NCBI GenBank assembly: GCA_037074615.1
Contig: CM073558.1
Coordinates: 8,370,001-8,434,000, forward strand
Reading direction: 5' to 3'
DNA from: Leucaena leucocephala
Lineage: Eukaryota > Streptophyta > Magnoliopsida > Fabales > Fabaceae
Length of the DNA: 64,000 nucleotides
Shown: in pieces, positions 23,110 through 33,513 of the stretch
Position numbering within the stretch: position 1 is the first letter of the stretch
Layout of the letters: each line of letters opens with the position of its first letter
The notes under the pieces: model-generated
The model's database searches: none
What the model was told of the DNA's origin: nothing
What the model saw: the letters and a program-made list of their open reading frames with translations, nothing else
Program-made: the position numbers and the translations under genes

Positions 23110-24300
23110 ATGAGGAAAGAATTGGTGAAGCCTGTTGCAACTTTAGAAACTAAGAAGTTGGTTCCATCAATTGTCCAGCCACTTAAGTTAGAACTTAAAC
23201 CACTTCTTAATAACCTTAAATATGTGTTTTTAGCTGGACATGATACATTACCTATTATAATTACTAACTCACTTTCTATTTCTGAGGAAGAAAGACTGAT
23301 TTTAGTTTTAAAAACATAAAAGAGAGCAATAGGCTGGGTTCTAGCTACTATACCTAGTATATATGCATATATATGTACACATAAAATTATGTTAAATGAT
23401 GGAGTCAAACCTATTAAACAACAACAAAGAAGTCTAAACCCCTTGATTTCTCATATGGTCAAGAAAAAGGTAACTAAACTGTTGAATGCTGACATTATTT
23501 ACCTAATTTCATACAGTGAATGGGTAAGTCCAGTTCTTGTGGTGCCTAAGAAAAGTGGTATAACTGTGGTAAGGAATGAAAAGAATGAACTAATCCCTAC
23601 TAGAGTACAGAATTCTGATGAGTGTGTATTGATTATAGGAAATTGAATGATGCAAATAGGAAGGACCATTTTCCTTTACCATTTATTGATCAAATATTGG
23701 AAAGACTTGCTGCAAAGGCCTATTACTATTTCTTGATGGTTTTTCAGGATATTTCCATGTTCCAATTGCACTGGAGGACCAAGAGAATACCATATTCACA
23801 TGTCACTTTGGTACATATGCTTATAAAATGATGCCATTTAGCTTGTGTAATGCTCCTGGAATATTTCAAAGAGCTATTATGTCCATATTCAGTGAATTCT
23901 TGGAAACCAACATGGAGGTATTCATGGATAATTTTACAGTGTATGGTAAGGACTTTGATAAATCTTTAAAAAGTTTAGAGAAAGTTTTAGCAAGATGCAT
24001 TAAGGAAAAGCTTGTGCTGAATTTTGAGAAATATTACTTCATGGTAGATAAAGGCATAGTTCTAGGACATTTAATATCTAAGATGGGATTAAGGTAGATA
24101 AAGCTAATATTGAGGTTATTTCTTCTCTTCCTTATCCCAAATCTTTAAAGGAACTAAGGTCATTTCTAGGACATGATGGATTCTATAGAAAATTCATTAA
24201 GGACTTCACCAAGATTGCATCTCTACTTTCTAAACTCATACAAAAAGATATAGAGTTTTATTTTGATGATACTTGCAAGAGAGAATTTGACACTATTAAA
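23110..24300 (+). pseudogene. E2 reverse transcriptase
   Basis: Ty3/gypsy RT. In order: LKPLLNNLKYVFL, RAIGWVLATIPSI, the MLNDGVKP and NPLISHMVKKKVTKLL primer-grip region, SEWVSPVLVVPKKSG, CIDYRKLN (23622), DHFPLPFIDQILERL, the MPFSLCNAPGIFQRAIMSIF block, and the catalytic box FMDNF at about 23921-23935, where the family has FMDDF. The second aspartate is therefore lost. After 24097 the thumb and connection region continues through LRSFLGHDGFYRKFIKDF in another frame. About four frame changes. Confidence 0.9.
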
Positions 24301-24303
24301 GAT

Positions 24304-24720
24304 GTGCTTATCCTACCACCTATACTTGCTGCACCTAATTGCTATTTAGATTTTGAGCTTTCATATAATGCATCAAATAAAGTTGTAAGAGAAATATTAG
24401 GACAGAAAGATAGTGAGCTAGCTAAAGTTATTTCATATGCCTCTAAGACATTAGATAATGCTCAAAAGAACTACACTACCATAGAGAAAGAACTCTTCGC
24501 CATTGTGTTTGCACTAGACAAATTCAGATCTTATCTTTTGAGTTCTAAAGTGATTATATACACTAACCATGCTGATGTCAAGTTCATATTTAAAAAGCCA
24601 CAGTCTAAGCCTATACTCTTGAGACAGATGCTGTTAATCCAAGAATTTGATGTGGAGATAAGGGATAAAATGGAAGCAGAAAATGTGGTAGCCGATCACT
24701 TAAGGAGGTTGCCTAAAAAT
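24304..24720 (+). pseudogene. E2 RNase H
   Basis: RNase H domain following RT in one open frame. YNASN stands where the family has CDASD, so the first catalytic aspartate is changed. SYASKTLDNAQKNYTTIEKE keeps the catalytic glutamate, and IIYTNHADVKF replaces the YTDH aspartate. The end is IRDKMEAENVVADHLRRL. It removes the RNA strand of the hybrid in an active element. The frame continues to 24867 as the spacer before integrase. Confidence 0.9.
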
Positions 24721-25201
24721 ATAAGGGGAATATTAGATTTTGACATTACTTGCAATGCATTTATAGATTGTTCTATTTTTGAGACTTCTGCAATTACACC
24801 TTGGTTTTGCTACTTAGTGAATTATATTGTTACTGGTCTAATTTCACCTTCTTTGTCTCATTTCTAGGGCTAGAAGATCAAGCATGAGGTAAAATTTTAC
24901 ATTTAGGGACCACCTATTTTGTGAAAAATATGGAATGATCAAGTTATAAGAAGATGTGTGCCAAGTGAAGAGGTGGACAACATTCTTACAGTTTATCATT
25001 CTTCTGTTTATGGAGGATATTTTAGTGTAAAGAAGACATCAAGAAAGATTCTTGATGCTAGTTTTTATTAGCCACAACTATTCAAAGATTGCTATGAATT
25101 CTACAAAGATTGTGATAGGTGTCAATGCTTTGGTGGATTGACCAAAAGGCATGAAATGCCTCAGTAACCTATGCTATTTTGTGAGGTGTTTGAAGTATAG
25201 G
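24720..25201 (+). pseudogene. E2 integrase, N-terminal zinc-binding part
   Basis: After a spacer (NIRGILDFDITCNAF), the zinc-binding domain follows from about 24955: VPSEEVDNILTVYHSSVYGG, then FKDCYEFYKDCDRCQ with the CxxC pair intact. The histidine pair is reduced because the family's GGHH is GGYF here. The sequence TKRHEMPQ leads to FCEVFEV, where solo LTR B3 is inserted. ATAGG is duplicated at the join. Confidence 0.85.
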
Positions 25202-26591
25202 TGATAGGTCACAAATTGTGTATGGTTTCTATAATATTTTAAGGGTTTTGTGACAATTTTACCATTCATTTTATGCCTACAATTGTGCTTTTATGATAAT
25301 ATATGATTGTGCTTGGCAATATGCTGATTTAAGGGTCAAATAGTAAATTAACTCCTTCAAACTGCATATATGTTGTTCTTTAGTAACTGGTTGGACTTTT
25401 ATAGTGAGCTTTGATGTTAGATTGTAGGTATTTTAAAGGAGAATGAATGATTAATGTGAGCAGAAAAGAGATCACAAGGCAAAGAAAACCAAATCAAGGA
25501 TGGTAGCCTTTGTGCACTTCAGTCTCGACTAAAGTATCTATAGGTCACGACCAAAAATAGGATCTGGTCACAACCAAAGAAGGGAATCAGTGAAGCTACA
25601 CATTTTTTATTATGTTAACCTGGCTTTAAAAGGAGAGGGAAGCGGCAAGTGACCAGGAGGCTAGTTTTTTACCTGATACGGAAAAGAAGCAGTACTCAAA
25701 CATTCTCTCCACACTCTCTCCACAACCTACCTTCATATCTTCCATCATTCATCTTTCCATCATGTTTCTTTTTACTTTCTTCATGGCATCACATCTGAGC
25801 AGCGATTACAGCACAGCAGGAGTCATGAGAGGCTAAATCGTTAGTCTCTTAGTGATGGATCACAAATCTTGAGCTCATAGACTACACTGCACTGAGGAGT
25901 TTTCTGTTTTGATGTCACCATTTTCATATTTTGGAACTGCTATATCTAGGATTTTTATTGTATGAGTAGGGATAGGATAACAATCGATTATTCTGAGATT
26001 AGGTTTTGTAATTGAATTTGGATGTTAGTTTAATATGAATATTTCTGTTTTGATTTCTGGATAATTGGGTTTTTTATCAATGATCGTTGTTAACTATTCG
26101 ATTGTTTGAAATCTATGGTCATCGATTGATGATCATTCGAGGGCATCATTATCTTATGATTTAATTGCATGCTAAGTGGTTTTTAACAGCACATTAATGG
26201 TTTTTGAACTAGTTTTGATAAAAGGAGTTTAAGGATTGTTAATTTCTGGACTCAATCGATCGGTAGAGGTTTCATTTAAGACTGAATGATTTTAAAGCCC
26301 CAATATTATATTAAGAGCAAGGATAGATAGGTTTCCATCATCAAGAGTCTTTCTCAACATATTTCTTTATCAATTCACTTATTCTCCATCTTAATCTAAA
26401 ATACAAAAAGAAATATTTACTTTACTGCACCCTTATTTTATTTCATCAAAAATCAACCAAACCTAAAACCTATTTTTACTTTCACTCAGGTTTTCAATGA
26501 GAAGAACAATAAGGTTATGCCTTATACTATATTAATAGGGTGCAATTACTTTTATTTTGATGAGTCAGATGACGACAATCCGCCCCAATCA
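25202..26591 (+). mobile_element. B3: solo B-family LTR in E2 integrase
   Basis: 1390 bases, TGATAGGTCAC...CCCCAATCA, flanked by ATAGG at 25197-25201 and 26592-26596. It is the same LTR as B1 and B2 but in plus orientation. TATA-like TTTAAAAG lies at 25625-25632, followed by pyrimidine-rich sequence, and a GTCGCGAC-type group at about 25525-25580. A solo LTR implies that a complete E1-type element once sat here and was lost by LTR-LTR recombination. Confidence 0.93.
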
Positions 26592-27382
26592 ATAGGGCAT
26601 TGACTTCATATGACCATTTCTACCATCTTTTGGATATACATATATTCTGTTAGTTGTAGACTATCTTTCAAGATGGGGAAGGCTATACCAACAAGGAAAG
26701 ATGATGCGGTAACATTTTTTAAATTTCTCAAGTCACACATCTTTTCAAGGTTTGGTATGCCAAGAGATACAGTGAGTAATCAAGGTTCTCATTTTTGTAA
26801 TAAGATTTTAGGTGGTTATTTGCCAAGTTTGGGATTAAACGTAATGTTTCAATAGCTTACTATCCCTAAACAAATAGTCAAGCTGAAAATTCTAACAAAG
26901 CTATCAAGAGGATTCTAGAGAGGATAGTACGACCCTCAAGAAAAGATTGGAGTGCAAGGTTAAATGAAACTTTATGGGTATACAAAATAGCTCATAAAAT
27001 CGACTTGAGATGTCCCCATATAGAATGGTCTATGGTAAAACATGTCATCTGCCAGTAGCAGTTGAGCACAAAACATTCTGGGTAGTCAAAGCTTGGAAGG
27101 TTGGATACCTGAGAATTCTAGGATTTATAAAGAAAGAGCCAAGTTTCTTCACGATAAACAGATTCTGCGTAAGGAACTTCATGTTAGAGATAAGGTTTTG
27201 AGATTCAAAGCTAGATATGCTTTCAAACCTAGAAAACTTGCTGCAAGATAGGATGGTCCGTATCTGGTGACCAAGATCCATGATTATGGAATAATTGAAT
27301 TACTGGATGAAACAAATGGTATAGCTTTCCAGGTCAATGTCCACTTATTAAAGCTGTACAAGGAGAACTTCAAACCCCCATG
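26592..27382 (+). pseudogene. E2 integrase, catalytic core and C-terminus
   Basis: Frame resumes at GIDFI, the first catalytic aspartate (family GIDFMGPF), then SFGYTYILLVVDYLSRW and RFGMPRDTVSNQGSHFCNK, where the second aspartate of SDxGxHF is asparagine. TNSQAENSNKAIKRILER keeps the catalytic glutamate near 26880. The C-terminal part has MSPYRMVYGKTCHLPVAVEH (27010), a decayed charged segment and KIHDYGIIELLDETNG to about 27382. Stops and frame changes throughout. No chromodomain, which fits an Athila-like element. Confidence 0.9.
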
Positions 27383-27679
27383 ATACTTAGATTGTCTCCT
27401 TTCTTGTTTCCCCACTTACAATAGTATGCTTTAATCAATTTACTTATATACTTGAACTGTTAATTGTTGATTAAGTGTGTGGGAGGAGACCAAGTTAGTA
27501 GGGGTAGATAAAAATTAAGAAGTTCATCTTGGATTCTGGTTTTGCTTTATCCTTATTATTTATGCCTTTGCATGTACTTCATTACTTCTTCACATTAAGG
27601 ACAATATAGAAATTAAGTGTGGGGGAGTAGTTTGTGAAATGAGGCAAATAAAATCAAATAATTACTATGATTATGTATT
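27383..27679 (+). other. E2 post-integrase spacer with internal polypurine tract
   Basis: No reading frame. The tract AAGTGTGGGGGAG at 27615-27627, preceded by ACATTAAGGACAATATAG, matches the E1 internal tract. It lies about 3.8 kb before the 3' LTR, or about 1.7 kb if D4 is removed. Confidence 0.7.
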
Positions 27680-28080
27680 CTAGTCGTGACCTTGTGCTAT
27701 TCTTGTCACGGCTAATATGTGCGAATTTGTTAACTTTCTTCTCTGTGAAAATTAGTCGTGACCAATTATTATGTTTTTCGTGACTGTAACTCTCTATGAC
27801 CATTAGTCACAACAAGTAATTCCTATTTTCTGATGATTACCTATCTGTGATATTTAGTCATGTTCTGTGCTTATCTTTGTCATGACTATAATTTTGGTCG
27901 TGACTGGATTGACATTTGAATTGCAACCTGAACTTGTGTGTTTGGCAAGATTACTCTCTGTGATTATTAGTCACGACCAGTGTCCATGTACGTCGCGACC
28001 AATATTCCTTGTTTTCTAATTTTTTTCTCTCTATGTAAAATAGTCGTGACCTAAAGTCCTTTTTGTCGCGACTAAAGTTG
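27680..28080 (+). repeat. GTCGCGAC-type motif cluster in E2 3' region
   Basis: At least a dozen 8-mers related to GTCGCGAC occur in about 400 bases, arranged in pairs about 12-25 bases apart. Most pairs follow CTCTGTGA(T)TATTAG. The best pair is TCACGACC...CGTCGCGACC near 27970-28000, and another is GTCGTGACC...GTCGCGACT near 28045-28075. The organisation is the same as in the E2 leader. Confidence 0.8.
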
Positions 28081-29059
28081 ATCCTCTGCTAAAAAAATTC
28101 GTATGTTTTATCTGATTGTTGTGTGGACTAATGGAATTTAATGTCATGGATTTAAAATTGAATTTTGAACATTGGCAAGCTTGATGAAGTATGAGTTGCT
28201 TGTTCATTGATTTATTACTAAAAATTGTGCAGCATGAATGATTGTTTTCATAGATTTTATTTAATATTCATGCAACCTTATCATAGTAAGTTGATTAGGG
28301 TAAGCCAGATGGAAGGATTTTGAGCCTCTAACATATACTCATTACATCGTGTGACACCATCTAGTTTGATAACTTTGCATAACTTGTATCAATCTTTGAT
28401 TTAAAACCACATTAGCTTTTTGGAATTGTGGATATGATAAGGGCATTTCTTTCTAAACCCTCTTTACCAAACAATAACCACATAAAAATTAAATCCTTTG
28501 TTTAGCCCTTTGAGACCCTTACTTTCTTTTAAAATTTCATCCTTGATCAATGAATTTTGTACATCATATTTACTGCTGTAATAAGTTTCTAAAATTGTGA
28601 AATAACTGATAAATTGCACCACTTCTTGGATATATGAACTTCAATGTATTTGCTATTTAGTTCAATAGTTGAAAGAAAAGAAAAGCAAAAAGAAAAAATA
28701 CAAAAAAGATAAAAGAAAGAAAGAAAGAAGAGATATACCATATGGAAAGAAATATAATATTCAACTTGTATGAAAGAAAATTATTTAGTGATTTGTGAAT
28801 CTCTGCAGTTGCACAATTAAAACTATGATTAAGACTTGAAATAGCTTGCAAAAATAAGTTCATGTGTAGTATTTCATTAATCATTGACATGTATTTCCAT
28901 TTCATCACTTAGCCTTTCCAACATTACAACCTAATAAAGCCCATTTGATTCACAAACCTTGTGGTATGCAGTGGCAGAGATGTAGGATGGTTAAAAGCCT
29001 AGGGAAGCTTAAGCTAGATGGTTGAGTGAAATTACCATGATAAGAGAATGAGTGAAACG
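28081..29059 (+). other. E2 3' non-coding region
   Basis: No supportable frame. It holds a purine-rich run at 28670-28733 (AAAGAAAGAAAGAAGAG-like), matched by the complement of 1315-1400 in E1, so this tract is an ancestral part of the 3' region. Interrupted at 29060 by D4; the remainder is 31189-31422. Confidence 0.6.
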
Positions 29060-31188
29060 TGTAACATCCTTACTTTTATACATCTTAGGGACCATTCAGT
29101 AGCATTTGGAATCACTTAGAAGACCTTGGAAGTCTATTAGCCAAATCTAGAATTTTACTCCTTCTCGGGTTACTGTTCATATGATATTCTAGATTATGCA
29201 ATGAACTTCAGAAAATCATAACTAATTGTAGAAAACTTGAAATAAAGTGGTTCAAAATGCTACGTGAATATAACATCTTGAAATTTAAGGGAAAAATAAT
29301 TTTTAGACCAAATGATTAGCCAATTAATACAGTTTATTCGTTAACATTTACTGTTCATTTGGTCAAAAACTCTGAAAACAGATTCTGGTCCCTTATTTTG
29401 GAAATTCATTTCTCTTAATATACACATCCAAATGACACATTCTACCTATGGACTTAAAGCTCTAGATGTGTGATACACGCTTGTAAACTTTCATAAAATA
29501 ATTCCTTCATTTGCTAGGTCAAACTGAAGCCACAACAAAACTGTTTTAGGACCTATGTTTTTACCATTTCAATTTCCTTTCTTTCACTTTCCATAATTGT
29601 TCCAACATGCATAAGCCATTAAATAAGCTTTGTAATATTCCTATACATCATGTACATATGCCATAAGTATTACAAATAGTTTAATCACATAAATAGACAT
29701 CTTACATGACATTTACATACCTAGGTAATCCACAGCATATGCTAGGATCTCAATTACTTCCATTCCTTTCTTCCATTCTTTAGCTCTTCTCCATGCATAC
29801 ATTTTTCATCATGCTTGACCTAAATTGGTTGGTTATGGGAGAGTGATATTCTAGGGAACCTCAGTAGCAAATATTACCACTTAAATATGCAAGATGGATG
29901 CTAATGCATGATATGTAATTTCATTAATTTTCTTTGATTAGTGACATGCCATCATGCTATATAATTTTACATAAAGTGCATGGCCATGGAAACATGTTAT
30001 TCACAATACATTCAACATCATTTATCATGTCACAACATCATTCAAATAACATATACATGTCAACACATAAGCATACCATATCAATCACATAAAGAGGTAA
30101 GTCCACTATCTTGTATCTTTAGCACTTGCTCCCTAGCTTTCCAACCATGAAGCCTTTATGTCAATCACTTCCTAACATCTTCTTGGATGTTTCAAGGTCC
30201 TAAATACATTCATATTCATCACATAATTCATTAGGACTCATGAACTCTAACCATGTTCAAGACTAACCTTGTTACACTCATTATTATCATAACTTTCTCT
30301 AATCTTTACTAATCCACTTGGCTCTTAAACTAATTGATATCTTGACTTTAACCTACACAATTTTATCTTTTAAATCCATTTATGAGCTTAGAATCATGAA
30401 ATTCCAGCTCCTTCATAGCCTGTTGTACAGAACCGAACACATGCACACAATTCTTTCAAAAATTCTCATTTTGATTCTAATGCTTCCCATACTTGTTTCT
30501 ACACTTTACCCCACTTAATTGTCCATCATATTGGGCCTACTATGGCACCATTTGGGCCTTGGTTTGGTCTCATTGCCTTTATGCTCTTTATAGCACAAAT
30601 CCCAAGACACCTCTCCTGATCCTATTTATCGGGTATTCTATTCTACCGTAAAATCCCATAAGAATTCTATAGGATTCCTTTTCATACTTTGTCAGTTTTA
30701 TAAATTCATATATTAAATATAAGAATTTACGGTAAAGTTTCATCTGATTCTGAGATATGAAAAATACTGCAATAATTCCTTCTGACTTCAGGAATTTATA
30801 TCAATTAATCGGGATCTCAAATCAAAATTCTAACTCCTTAAACTGATAGGAATAACTTTGTCTATCTACTGGTAAAATTTGAGTCTAATCTGATTCTGGG
30901 CATTTTTTAGCTTTTTTCAGTTCAACTTTCTCATAATTACATTTAGGTCCCTGACTTTCTGCTTATTTACATTTAGGTCCCGAAACTTTTGGAAATTACC
31001 ACTTTTGGCCCAACTTTTATTTCTACTTTAACTTTTGGCCTTTAAACTTTTCTAATTTTTATTTAGGTCCCTTTCTTTCTTGAAGACTCATTTAACCTTT
31101 ATCATTTCTTCTGATGTTTGTCGTAATCCTTTCCAAACCTCTTCCCACTATCAGTATTATACAGATAGGGAAAATTTAGGATATGACA
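29060..31188 (-). mobile_element. D4: solo D-family LTR, promoter part deleted
   Basis: 2129 bases, TGTAACATCC...GGATATGACA, minus orientation, flanked by AAACG (29055-29059) and AAACA (31189-31193). They differ by one G-to-A at a CpG. Compared with D7 it lacks about 1.2 kb around 30520, including the TATA box and the splice-donor-like site. Confidence 0.88.
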
Positions 31189-31408
31189 AAACACTACACC
31201 TTGTGAGAAAATCTCACCTTGCTACTTACTATGATTTAATTGCATGAGTTAGATTCTTTGATTGATGTGAGATTAGTTTAGACTATTGCCATTGAAAGGA
31301 AAAGATTGATGACTATAAGTGCCTATTTTGAATATGTTTTGCCAAACATGCTGAACATGTGTTTGAATTTCAATTTTAATCCACAATTTTGCTCGAAGTG
31401 CAAAAGCT

Positions 31409-31422
31409 AAGTATGGGGGAGT
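31409..31422 (+). other. E2 3' polypurine tract
   Basis: AAGTATGGGGGAGT is directly followed by the LTR start TGATAAACTC, as expected for the plus-strand primer. Confidence 0.88.
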
Positions 31423-32607
31423 TGATAAACTCATATTTGTAGTGATTTTTAGTGTGTTTAAAGAGAGTTTTATTATTGATTTTATCCCTATTTATCAATA
31501 TAATGAGCAATTAATTAATAAAATAAAATTGAAACAGTTGGTAATTAATTGAAGTGATTTTAGTGATTAATTGGGTAAATAATCTACTTCTTTTAATTTC
31601 CCATTTTAGGAAATTGCACATTAATTGCAAAGACAACTTGCTGCTATGAGATGAAATAGAAATGATTGACAAGCTGGACAAGAGAAGCATGTGCTGGAGT
31701 AAATAAGTGGGCTAACAAGATCACATGCTGGTAGGAGCTTATAACAAGTAGGAGATTTAGCACATGTTATGTAACAATTTAGGCACACATCTTATCACTT
31801 CAGATCTGTCATACTCATTACACATTTTTGGTATATATTCATGTCATTCATTCATAGTGGGAAGGCACATTCATCACTGGACACTTCACACAAGGGACAC
31901 CTTATGGAAGGCATAATATCATATCCCATTCTACTTCACTCTTCTTCTGCTCACCATACTCCATATATCATTCATTGTGGTTTAAGTCATATTTAATCGT
32001 ATTAAGTTGATATAGTTACTTCTAGTTTATTGATTCAATTAGAGTTAGTAAATGCAAAGAAGTAGGGAACCGAGTTGGATTTCTTATTTTTACATAATTG
32101 ATCTTTGATTGATTCTCATCCTTACATAAGTTGGACATGGTTGTGAACAATTAAAGTGATTATATAATAGAGTATAGTTGTATCTATTTAATTCATCTTC
32201 TTCTATCTCTGAGTTGAATGATTTATAATCTCTATTAAATGTCTGTGAGTTATAGCTTTGATTGAGATTTAGCTGGCGAGTTGTTATCTAACATATTCTA
32301 ATTCAACTTATTAACTTCTCATATTCTGTGGATAATGAAGATAAGGTAATCTATAAGGAACACACTTGTCATTCATTCATCTCATCATCATAAACACCTA
32401 AAAGCATAAACAATAGCATATAATTTACTTTTAGAAGTTAGATAATATCTCATTACACATTATCTGATTAACTTGTTAATTTGTGGCTTATTAGATTAAT
32501 TAGGTACTTTAGCATCCATCTAGGCTCCTTGTGAATCGACCTAGGTTAGCCTCCACTTTAGTATTGGTTAGTTTAGTTTTGTTTGATAATTAAAATGACA
32601 ATTATCA
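31423..32607 (+). repeat. E2 3' LTR (family A)
   Basis: 1185 bases, TGATAAACTC...AATTATCA, followed by the CATAT duplication at 32608-32612. TATATATT is at 31832-31839. It lacks a segment of about 290 bases that is present in the 5' LTR. Confidence 0.92.
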
Positions 32608-32705
32608 CATATGTTATTTTTATGTCCATGGGTGATGCATTTTTTGGTAGGGATCTGCTTTGAATTTGAGGTTTGAAGGGAGAGGAACGTGCATATTTGA
32701 TAAAA
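32608..32705 (+). pseudogene. LINE fragment, part 2
   Basis: Continues the LINE frame broken at 9863: the duplicated CATAT is followed by LFLCPW and then FGRDLL-type sequence, as in the zinc-binding and linker region of plant L1 elements (HxxxxCPW context). It fades out by about 32705. Confidence 0.7.
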
Positions 32706-33438
32706 CATTGATGATTTTCTAAGAATGCATCTTTCTATCTCAATAAATGTCTAATTATGAGATCGATGATGATAATGATACCCTAGTAAATATTATGCCA
32801 CCAACCCCAAAAATATATCAATATATGTTAATATTTATATTATTAGTTATTGTATGATTATAATATAAACAATGAAATTTGAACATTTTCAAATTAGTAG
32901 GATATTATTTCCAACAAAAATTTGTGATGGAAAAGTTTTGTCATTAATTCCATTGCAAAACTGAAACTAGTTATTCTTGAAGTTAGCAATATAACAGTGG
33001 TATAATGATGATGGATTAACTGTGGAAAGTCTCTATTTTACATTTTGTCGCTAATTTATTGTTAATAATTAATGATGGAATTAACAACGGATTAGCGACT
33101 TCCCTATTTTTTTATTAGTATCTAATTTCATATATCAACATATTGACAAAGATATTGTCATTCCAAACATATTTGAGATATAAATATACAGATATTTTGA
33201 TTGCTGACAATAAGATGTGTATATTACATTTGGATGCAAAGGGCTTTAATAATTGATTGAAATATTGCTAAATTATTTGTTTTTCTAAAAATATTGTTTG
33301 TTAAAATATTTTTGTAAAAATATTATTAAACAAACAAGCATTTTGTTCTTTGAATACGAGGTCATGGCCAAGAGTCATATATAAGGAAAACAAATGAAAT
33401 CATATTAACAATTAAACATCTATATACCCTAAAGGGAG
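32706..33438. other. AT-rich non-coding DNA, possible CACTA-type terminus
   Basis: No gene seen. On the minus strand, 33120 downwards reads TACTAATAAAAAAATAGGG and then AAGTCGCTAATCCG. This resembles the CACTA terminus and GTCGCTAA-like subterminal repeats of plant CACTA transposons (a second GTCGCTAA is near 33044). I could not find a matching inverted terminus on the left, so a decayed end is possible but unproven. Confidence 0.35.
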
Positions 33439-33513
33439 TGTTAAGAACCCCATAATAAGTATTCTAGTGATAAGCCCAATGAGCAATCTAATTAGTACAC
33501 TTACGAAGCTATG
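33439..33513 (+). repeat. Possible copia LTR start, interrupted by D5
   Basis: AAAGGGAG then TGTTAAGAACCCCATAATAA looks like a polypurine tract followed by a copia LTR beginning. After D5, sequence resumes at 36107 and may be the rest of that LTR (to about 36340). No internal genes or second LTR are visible. Confidence 0.35.

Larger units (their letters stand above)
9864..32607 (+). mobile_element. E2: full-length Athila-like Ty3/gypsy element with nested insertions
   Basis: Plus-strand order: 5' LTR, tRNA-Asp-type primer site, leader with GTCGCGAC cluster, gag, protease, RT, RNase H, integrase, internal polypurine tract, 3' non-coding region, second polypurine tract, 3' LTR. CATAT duplications flank it. 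Gene order, primer type and the gag and protease motifs place it with Athila-like Ty3/gypsy elements. Four elements interrupt it: D2 in the leader, D3 in gag, B3 in integrase and D4 in the 3' region. Without these it would be about 11 kb. Catalytic residues are lost in RT, RNase H and integrase, so it is dead. Confidence 0.92.

Noticed and set aside
22773..23408. 211-codon minus-strand open frame
   Set aside because: Antisense shadow of the E2 protease-RT junction; the plus strand has clear RT homology there.
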